A DNA stretch of 20,934 bases, taken from SLQH01 sp964612995. GTDB lineage: Bacteria; Planctomycetota; UBA11346. The position numbers were made by a program, and so were the translations under genes. Below are positions 6,242-13,600 of the stretch, piece after piece (the stretch's first letter is position 1; each line of letters starts with the position of its first letter). The stretch lies in contig CAZTGE010000068.1 of assembly GCA_964612995.1 (NCBI GenBank), positions 1-20,934 on the forward strand. Direction: 5' to 3'. The notes under the pieces were generated by a model. It was not told where the DNA came from and did not search any database. It saw only the letters and a program-made list of their open reading frames with translations.

Positions 6242-8731
6242 ATGCAGGAGCGACGGGGCCCGGCGGTGGAGGTCGCCATCGACGAGTTGATCGCCCAGAT
6301 GACCCTGGAGGAGAAGGTGGGCATGTGCCACGCCGAATCCGCCTTCTGCTCAGGGGGTGTCGAGCGGCTCGGCATCCCACCGCTGGTGATGAGCGACGGG
6401 CCGCACGGGGTGCGCCAGGAGCTCGATCCGCAGACCTGGGATCCGGTCGCGGGCGCCGATGATGCGGTGAGCTATCTGCCGGTGGGTACTGCGCTGGCCG
6501 CGACCTGGAACCCCGAGCGGGCGCGCGACTTCGGTGAGGTGCTCGGCGCCGAGGCACGCGCGCGCGGCAAGGATGTGATCCTCGGCCCGGGGATCAACAT
6601 CGTGCGCACGCCGCTGTGCGGACGTAATTTCGAGTACTACGGCGAAGATCCGCATCTGATCTGTCAACTGGTGGTGCCGATGATCACCGCGTGTCAGGAG
6701 CACGACGTCGCGGCCTGTGTCAAGCACTACGCCTTGAACAACCAGGAGCTCGATCGCTTCCACGTCGATGTGGAATGCGACGAGCGAGCCCTGCGCGAGA
6801 TCTACCTGCCGGGTTTCGCGGCCGCAGTGCGCGAGGCTGGCGTGCTCACGCTCATGGGGGCCTACAACAAGTTCCGTGGCGAGCACTGCTGTCACAACGA
6901 CTACCTGCTCAACACTGTGCTCAAGGGCGAGTGGTCATTCGACTACCTCGTCGTCTCCGACTGGGGCGGCACGCACGATACCGGGCAGGCCGCGCGCAAT
7001 GGGCTGGACATCGAGATGGGCGGGGACCTGAACAATCTCCATCTCGCCGGACCCTTCCGCGCCGGACTCGCGAACGGCACCTATGACACCGCGCTGGTCG
7101 ACGACAAGGTGCGTCGGATCCTGCGGGTGATGTACGCCGTGGGCAAGTTCGATCCGGCCGATCGCGCCGCCGGGGCCAGGAACACCGAGCGCCATCGCCA
7201 GCTGGCCCGGCGCATCGCTGACGAGGCCATCGTCCTGCTCAAGAACGACAATGCGGTGCTGCCACTCGATCCCGACACGATCCGCACCCTGGCGGTGATC
7301 GGCGACAACGCCGATCGCACCCATGCGCAGGGCGGCGGCTCCTCGGCGGTGGTCGCGCACCACGAAATCACCCCACTCTCGGGGCTGCGCGAGCTACTCG
7401 GCGATGCGGTGCGCATCGTGCATGTCCGCGGCTACCCCAACGCACCGGCGGGCATGGAGCCGATCCCCACCGAACTGCTCGCCGCACCCGATGCTGCGGG
7501 CATCGGCGGCTGGCGGCGCGAACTCTACGCCAACCGCCGCTTCCGCGACGAACCGGTGGCGGTGAGCACGGTGCCGACGGTCGCACTCGGCGGCGACGAC
7601 CTGCCGCAGGGACTGCAGCCAGGACGGTGGTCGGCGATCTGGCGTGGCCGGGTCACTCCCACGGTGAGCGGCACCTATCATCTCGTGATCAGCGGCGGCG
7701 ACAGCTACGACCTGCGGGTCGATGAGGTCTCGGTCGCCAGTGCCTGGGGCCTGGCCTGTCATGGGACGCGGGTCGAGACGATCGAACTGACCGCGGGCAC
7801 GAGCTATGCGGTCGAGGTGCGGCTCAACCCCGCCGGCGAGGACGGCGCGTTGCAGTTCGGCTGGATCCGCCCCGACGCTCCGGGTGATCACGCCGAGGAC
7901 CCTCACGCTGCGGCGGTGGCGGCCGCGCGTGAGGCCGACGCGGTGCTGGTGTTCGCCGGCAGCACCCACCTGGAGGATTGCGAGGGCTCCGATCGCAAGA
8001 ATTTCGCGCTGCCCGGCGATCAGGATGCGCTGATCGCCAAACTCGCGGCGGCCAACCCGCGTACGGCGGTGTTTCTCACCGGCGGCAGCGCGGTCGCGCT
8101 GCCCTGGGCGGATGAGGTCCCGGCGATCGTCCAGAGCTATTACGCCGGGATGGAGGGGGGCCACGCGGTCGCCGCCGTGGCCTGCGGTCGGGTCAACCCC
8201 TCGGGCAAGCTGGCCTTCACCTGGCCGGTGAGGCTCGAGGACTGTGCGGCGCATGCGCTCGGCGAATACGCCACGCAGCGCACGGTCTACCGCGAGGGGT
8301 GGAAGGTCGGCTACCGCTGGACCACCGGCGCCGGTCCGGCGCCACGCTTCTGTTTCGGCCACGGACTGAGCTACAGCAGTTTCGCGCTCGAGGACGCCGA
8401 GCTGGAATCAGGCCGGGCTGACGCGGTAGCGACGATCCGCTGCACCCTGCGCAACACCGGACAGCACGCCGGCGGCGAGGTGGTGCAGCTGTATCTCGAG
8501 GATCCGGTGTGCTCGGTCGAACGCCCGGCGCGTGAGCTCAAGCGCTTCGCCAAGGTCTTCCTCGAGCCGGGCGCGAGCCAACAGGTCGTATTGAGCGTGT
8601 CGGCCGACGATCTCGCCTTCTACGACGAGCAGGCCGGCCGCTGGCGCGCCGAGCCGGGCGATTTCATTGCCCACCTCGGCACCAGCGTCGACGACATCCG
8701 CATCAGCTTGCCGTTCCTCTGGGAGGGCTGA
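6242..8731 (+). CDS. Glycoside hydrolase family 3 beta-glycosidase with PA14 insert
   Basis: An 829-residue exo-acting beta-glycosidase, probably a beta-glucosidase. The N-terminal GH3 barrel (residues about 1-310) has LVMSDGPHGVR, the RNFEYYGEDP and KHYALNNQE sugar-binding motifs, and the nucleophile D240 in VVSDWGGTHD. The alpha/beta domain starts near 325 and is interrupted by a PA14 domain (about 425-545; PTVSGTYHLVISGGDSYDLRVD). The likely acid/base is E581 in LEDCEGSDR. A fibronectin-III-like domain closes the protein (VVQLYLEDPV to the end). The start ATG at 6242 has AAGGAG 8 bases upstream. There is no signal peptide, so it should act in the cytoplasm on imported oligosaccharides or glycosides. 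It is divergent from the iron operon and has no sugar transporter nearby. The substrate cannot be read from sequence. Confidence 0.95.
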   Translation: MQERRGPAVEVAIDELIAQMTLEEKVGMCHAESAFCSGGVERLGIPPLVMSDGPHGVRQELDPQTWDPVAGADDAVSYLPVGTALAATWNPERARDFGEVLGAEARARGKDVILGPGINIVRTPLCGRNFEYYGEDPHLICQLVVPMITACQEHDVAACVKHYALNNQELDRFHVDVECDERALREIYLPGFAAAVREAGVLTLMGAYNKFRGEHCCHNDYLLNTVLKGEWSFDYLVVSDWGGTHDTGQAARNGLDIEMGGDLNNLHLAGPFRAGLANGTYDTALVDDKVRRILRVMYAVGKFDPADRAAGARNTERHRQLARRIADEAIVLLKNDNAVLPLDPDTIRTLAVIGDNADRTHAQGGGSSAVVAHHEITPLSGLRELLGDAVRIVHVRGYPNAPAGMEPIPTELLAAPDAAGIGGWRRELYANRRFRDEPVAVSTVPTVALGGDDLPQGLQPGRWSAIWRGRVTPTVSGTYHLVISGGDSYDLRVDEVSVASAWGLACHGTRVETIELTAGTSYAVEVRLNPAGEDGALQFGWIRPDAPGDHAEDPHAAAVAAAREADAVLVFAGSTHLEDCEGSDRKNFALPGDQDALIAKLAAANPRTAVFLTGGSAVALPWADEVPAIVQSYYAGMEGGHAVAAVACGRVNPSGKLAFTWPVRLEDCAAHALGEYATQRTVYREGWKVGYRWTTGAGPAPRFCFGHGLSYSSFALEDAELESGRADAVATIRCTLRNTGQHAGGEVVQLYLEDPVCSVERPARELKRFAKVFLEPGASQQVVLSVSADDLAFYDEQAGRWRAEPGDFIAHLGTSVDDIRISLPFLWEG

Positions 8732-8785
8732 GCCGTGATCGAGCGCGGATACGCTGATGGCCCCGGCACGAGAACGAGCCCTGCC

Positions 8786-8800
8786 GGCGGGAGGCCCGCC
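8786..8800. terminator. Hairpin after the GH3 gene
   Basis: GGCGGG and CCCGCC form a perfect 6-base-pair stem with loop AGG, about 55 bases after the GH3 stop, followed by more G/C-rich self-complementary sequence (CGCGGCCGGCCG). There is no T tract on either strand. It lies between the GH3 gene and a minus-strand open frame, so it may help end transcription from either side. Confidence 0.35.
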
Positions 8801-8829
8801 CGCCGCGGCCGGCCGTCACGCCATCCGGC

Positions 8830-9096
8830 TCAGAAGCGGATCAGGTCCAGGAGGGCCGTGTAGGCTTCCGAGACCCGGTCGCCGCGCTTCTGTGGGAAGC
8901 GGGTGCTCATCTCGTCGAGCATGGCCTTGATGCGCTGTTGCACGCGCGGCGGGCGTACGCGGGCATCATCGACCTGGCGGCGACGCGCTCCCTCGAGTGG
9001 TGTGGCGATGAGCCGATCGGATGCAACGGTAGCGGCATGGGGCCTCCTCTGGCTGCCATCATGATGGGCATGGGAGCAAGGCGCAAGCGCGTGCAC
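8830..9096 (-). CDS. Doubtful small protein, start uncertain
   Basis: An open frame of up to 88 residues from a GTG at 9096. The last third or so (IKAMLDEMSTRFPQKRGDRV then SEAYTALLDLIRF) has natural codon use with G/C third positions and looks like a real helical C-terminus. The first part is low in signal. A strong ribosome site (AGAGGAGG) with an ATG at 9038 lies inside it but opens a different frame that stops after 43 codons. A short gene with a non-obvious start, a frameshifted remnant, or non-coding DNA are all possible. I do not recognise a family. If it is not a gene, 8732-9260 is a 529-base non-coding stretch holding only hairpins. Confidence 0.35.
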   Translation of the reverse strand: MHALAPCSHAHHDGSQRRPHAATVASDRLIATPLEGARRRQVDDARVRPPRVQQRIKAMLDEMSTRFPQKRGDRVSEAYTALLDLIRF

Positions 9097-9111
9097 GAGC
9101 GTCCTGGTACG

Positions 9112-9207
9112 CAGGCCGCGGCGATGCGTGGACCACCGCTGGGTCCATCGCGGCGTGGGCGGAGCGAGCGATGCCGAGGCTCGGACCTGCGGTCCGCGGC
9201 GTCAGCC
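9112..9207. repeat. Hairpin cluster, possible degenerate third repeat copy
   Basis: It contains TGGACC/GGTCCA (9129-9147, flanked by further imperfect pairing to CGATG/CATCG) and a perfect CGGACC/GGTCCG with loop TGC (9182-9196). The bases between and after (GGAGCGAGCG, then CAGCCCTG) resemble GGAGCGCGACGAGCG and GAGCCCTG in the repeat at 2881-3048. Like the other two copies, it lies beyond the stop of a minus-strand gene (phoH). The similarity is short, so membership of the same family is tentative. Confidence 0.35.
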
Positions 9208-9260
9208 CTGTACTGGCAGCACGCTCCGACTCTTCGCGACGATCCGCATAGGGATCCGGG

Positions 9261-10592
9261 CTAGAGGACCTCGGCCGCCATGCCGGCGAGCTGGGAGCGT
9301 TCGCTATGCAACAGGGTGATGTGGGCGGCGAGTTCCTGGCCGCGCATGCGCTCGACGAGGTAGGTCAGGCCATTGGAGTTGGCGTCGAGATAGGGGTTGT
9401 CGATCTGGTAGGGGTCACCGGTGAGGACGATCTTGGTGCCCTCGCCAGCGCGGCTGATGATGGTCTTGACCTCGTGGGGCGTGAGGTTCTGCGCCTCGTC
9501 GACGATGAGGTAGTGTTCGGAGATCGAACGGCCGCGGATGTAGGTCAGGGCTTCGAGGATCACCGTCTCGTCCTTGATCAGGTGCTTGATGACCTCGTCG
9601 GGGTCGCTCTCTTCGCGGCCGAGCAGGAAGAACAGATTGTCGAAGATCGGCCCCATCCAGTGGGACATCTTGTCGTCCTTGCTGCCGGGCAGGTAGCCTA
9701 TGTCTTTGCCCAGGGGCATGATCGGGCGGGTGACCAGGAGTTTGTGGAAGGTCGAGTCACGCAGGACCCGCGCCATGCCGGCGGCGAGTGCGAGCAGGGT
9801 CTTGCCGGTGCCGGCGGAGCCGACGAGTGAGACGAGGCGGATGTCATCGGCGAGCAGGGCGTCGATCGCCATGCGCTGTTCGACATTGCGCGCGCTGATG
9901 CCGTAGGGGCAGGGGTCCTCTTCGGGGATCAGGTGCAGCTGGCCGCTGCGGGCGTCGAAGCGAGCGATGGCCGCGGTGCGTTCGGGGTCGTCCTCGGCCA
10001 GCAGTTCGACGTACTGGTTGCAGGAGTAGCCGTTCTCGCCCTCGCTCTCGCCACCGGGCGCGCCCGCGTCCAGCACGCCGTCGCGCAGCAGTGCCGCGAT
10101 GCGGTCGGCCGCGACGGTTTCGCGGCGCCAGCCGGTATACAGCTCTTCGAAGTTGACCTTCTGGTTCTCGAAGTCGTCCGCGGGGATACCCAGGGCGTCG
10201 GCCTTGATCCGGGCGTTGATGTCCTTGGAGATGAACCGGACCTGCATGCCCTCGCGCTTGAGGATGTGGGCGCAGCCGAGGATGCGGTTGTCGTTGACTC
10301 CGGGCAGGAGGTCATGGAGCTCGTCGAAGCGCAGGACGACCTGGATCGCGCCGCCGCTGTCGGTCTCGACGCCGGCGCGCAGGCTGCCGCGCGAGCGGAG
10401 GCGATCGAGGTTGCGCGCGACCTCGCGGCTGTTGCGACCGAGCTCGTTGTTGGTCGTTTTGAAATTGTCCAACTCTTCGAGGACCATCATCGGTATGACC
10501 ACGTGGTTGTCGGCGAAGGCGAAGAGGGCACCGGGATTGTGGAGGAGGACGTTGGTGTCGAGAACGAAGGTCTTGCTCGATGAATCGATCAT
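9261..10592 (-). CDS. phoH2: PIN-domain PhoH family ATPase (PhoH2/YlaK type)
   Basis: A 443-residue cytoplasmic protein fusing a PIN ribonuclease domain (residues about 7-150) to a PhoH RNA helicase-like ATPase. The PIN acidic residues are visible at D12 (VLDTNVLL), E39/E40, D101 (NDNRILGCA) and D124 (SKDINARIKA). The ATPase has Walker A GSAGTGKT (258-265), the TRPIMPLGKDIGYLPG block (288-303), Walker B LIVDEAQN (362-369) and TGDPYQID (391-398). PhoH2 proteins unwind and cut RNA and in mycobacteria follow an antitoxin-like gene; none is evident here. The start ATG at 10592 directly precedes the PIN core, with no strong Shine-Dalgarno. It lies 91 bases after the giant GTPase-pseudokinase gene on the same strand, so read-through is possible. 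Confidence 0.95.
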   Translation of the reverse strand: MIDSSSKTFVLDTNVLLHNPGALFAFADNHVVIPMMVLEELDNFKTTNNELGRNSREVARNLDRLRSRGSLRAGVETDSGGAIQVVLRFDELHDLLPGVNDNRILGCAHILKREGMQVRFISKDINARIKADALGIPADDFENQKVNFEELYTGWRRETVAADRIAALLRDGVLDAGAPGGESEGENGYSCNQYVELLAEDDPERTAAIARFDARSGQLHLIPEEDPCPYGISARNVEQRMAIDALLADDIRLVSLVGSAGTGKTLLALAAGMARVLRDSTFHKLLVTRPIMPLGKDIGYLPGSKDDKMSHWMGPIFDNLFFLLGREESDPDEVIKHLIKDETVILEALTYIRGRSISEHYLIVDEAQNLTPHEVKTIISRAGEGTKIVLTGDPYQIDNPYLDANSNGLTYLVERMRGQELAAHITLLHSERSQLAGMAAEVL

Positions 10593-10683
10593 GGGCTTGT
10601 CCGGCGGCTCCGATCTGGAAAAGGCTGGGGGATGATGCGATCGCCCGGGGCCATGGGAAGAGGCAGCATCGCGCGCGGTGGGA

Positions 10684-13600
10684 TCACGGTCGTTCCAACG
10701 TGGGCGGCATGGGGATGCGGGCGTGGCCGCGGACCTGGATCACGAAGTGGGTCGCCTGCTCCGGCCGCTGTGCGGTGATCACCTGCGGATCCGTGCCCTG
10801 CTGCTCGATGGTCATGGTGTAGGTCTTCTGCCCCGGTGGCCAGGCGACGGTGACGTGGGTCGGGCCGGTGCCGGGGCCCGGCAGGGGCAGGGTGGTGCGC
10901 TTGCCGTCGATGGTCTCGCCGTCGAGCTGGCACAGCCCCAGGAGCAAGGTGCCCTGGCCGGCAAACAGCGAGAACCGCTTGATGCCGACGCTGTTGTTCG
11001 CGCGGAAGGGCAGAGCGATGCCGCTGGGAGCGCCGTCGGGGTTGGCTGGCAGCACGACGGCTGGCGAGGCCGGGTCCTTGTAGGCCTTGCCGAAGGCCTC
11101 CAGGCCGAGGACCTCTTCGAGCTGGCGCTGGGCGCCGGGCGGCACGGCGCCAGCATCGCGTTGGGCCACGCGCTTGATGTGCAGGTCCTCGATCTGGATC
11201 CGGGCGCTGCCGTCGGCCTGGATCGCCACGCGTGAGGTCGGTTTGCTCGGTTCGATGAATACCGGATCGGCCTGGTTGATCTCGAGGTGCAGGCGTCCGG
11301 CGTCCGGTTCGATCGCGAAATGAAGAGTATGGAGGATGTTGGGCAGGAAGGGGAAGGACTGGTCTTCGAGCCGCTGACCGCCGTTGCGCAGGTGATAGCG
11401 TTGGTCGGCGAGGTCGATGATCAGGGTGGTGCCGCGGAAATCGATGGTGACCGCGCCCTGTTCGGCCTGGGCGAGCAGGCGCACCGTCAGCGAACGGGCG
11501 TTGCCGCAGTCGTCGCGGGCGATCTCGCCGTCGCCGAGGTTGCGCAGGCTGCTCTGGCTCACCGACCAGCTACCCTCGAGCTGCGGAAAGGCGGCGAGAT
11601 CGGCGGGATCGTCGAACTCGAGCTGGTCGCGGTGGCGCACCCCGGTGGCCCGGCCCGCACGCAGGTCGGCGAGCGCCGCCTCCAGCCGGGCGATCAAGGC
11701 CGCGGTGTTCTCGCTTCGGCGGTATAGCGGTTGGTCGAGCTGTCGGAAGATCGATTCCAGGCCCGGGATGTCGTTGCGTTCGATCGCCTCGCATGCGGCA
11801 GCGAACACGCGGACGACCTCACGCGCGCGCCACATCCCGATCAGGGTGCCGAGAGCTTCGCCATGTTCGAAGCCTCCCTTTTCCGCGGCCGCGGCATGGA
11901 TGTCGGCCGCGCCGGCGCGGCCGGCGATCAGGTTGGCGACACAGGCGACGGCGTGCTGGCGTGGGGTGATGTCCTCGCCGGTCATGGCGCGGCTGTACAC
12001 CTCGCCGAGTTCCTGCGGAACGATCTTGGCCCAGGCCAGGTCCATCTGTGCGCCCTGGGGGTTCTGGATCTGCAGCCCGTTAGCGGTGACGCCGATCACG
12101 TCCCAGCGGTCGTGTTCGCCTGTCAACGGCGGGGTCACGCGCAGTTTGGGCGAGCGTCTGGCGAAGACCTCGGTCAGGGCGGGGACGCGATCACGCCACA
12201 GGCGCAGCTTGACCGCGAGCGCCTGGCGTTCGGGCGTGTCTGCGGGCACCGAGGCGACCAGGGTCTCGGCGCGGTCGCGATCGCCGGTGTAGAGCAGACG
12301 ATCGAGCTGCATGTCGCGCCGCACGGCGGTGATGAGGTAGCCCTCGGCGGTGCGCTGTCCGGGCGCCGTACCGCCGTCATCCCCGGTGTCGCTGCGCCGG
12401 CCCTTGCCACTCGGCGGGGTCTGCTCGGCGGCGCGCTCGCTCGCGATGATCGCCTGCTTGCTCTGGAGCAGCTCCTGCGCTTTGTCCCGGTCCTCGGGAT
12501 ATCCCCAGACGTCCAAGGGTCGGGCGAGCAGTTCGCGGGCCTGCTCCAAGGAGGTGTTGCGGTCGAGGACGGTGCCGTAGAGGTCCTGCCAGGCCCGTTG
12601 GTGCGCCTGATCGACCCGGCCGATCAGGCGTTCGCGGGCCTGCGGGTCGCTGACCAGATCGCGCGCCAGGCCCTCGGCCTGCGCAAAGCGTTGCTTGGCG
12701 AGCAGGTCCTCGATCCGGGTGACTGCCTCGGCGGGGGCGGTGGGGGCGTCGGGATCAGTACCGGTCGGCGGCTGGACGCTGGCGTCGGTGGCGTCGGTGG
12801 CGTCGGTGGCGTCGACCGGCGCTCGGACCACCAGGTCCTGCCGCAGGCTGAGCAGGTACCTGCGCCCCGCGTCATCGACCCCGGCCGCGAGCGCCGTGGC
12901 GATGGCATCCATCGCGGCGCGGTAGCGTTCGGGGTCGTCGGGCTTGCTGGCGAAGGCGACGTGGGCCTGGCGCGCCTGTTCGATCAATGCGGCGCCGCGA
13001 CCGTCTTCGATCGGCCCGGGGGGCTCGGGCGTATCGGGTGGTGTCGGCGGCGGCGGTTGGTCTGATGGCGTCTGGGTGGTGGTGCCCGATTCCGGAGCCT
13101 GCGTGGGGTCAGCGGCTGCGCGCGGCTGTGGAGCCGGGCGTTTGATGACCTCGTTGTAGATCACATAGCCGCCGACGATCAGGACCCCGCCGAGGATGAT
13201 CAGCACCGCGAGCAGCGGGCCGGCGCCGCGCGAACGGGTCGGGCCGTGGTGATGGGCGGTGTGATGTCCGGTATGGTGCCCGGTGTGGCCCGGCGGCCCG
13301 CGCAGGGTCCGGCGGCCACCCGGCGGCGTCGCGCTCACGCTGCGCCGCTGGTTGCCGGTGGTGGTTTTGCGGGTCGCCGTGGCGGTGCCGGTGAAGTTCT
13401 TGCCGCGGCGCAGGGTCTCGTTGCGCAAGGGGGTGTTGGTGCGGGTACGGCGACGTTCACCGGCGGGAATGCCCTGGGTCAGCTTGAGGGTGTTGTGTCG
13501 CGCGCCGCCGCCGAAGGCATCGAGCTGTTCGATCAGGGTGCGGTAGTCGGGGAAGCGGTCTTTACGCTCCACCGCGGTCAGACGCGAACAGAAGCTGTCC

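Noticed and set aside
8938..9264. 108-codon plus-strand frame between the GH3 gene and phoH
   Set aside because: It runs through the hairpin cluster, has poor codon use and no ribosome site, and resembles no family.
12781..12816. CRISPR-like array
   Set aside because: The repeats are contiguous 9-base units with no spacers and are part of a coding sequence.
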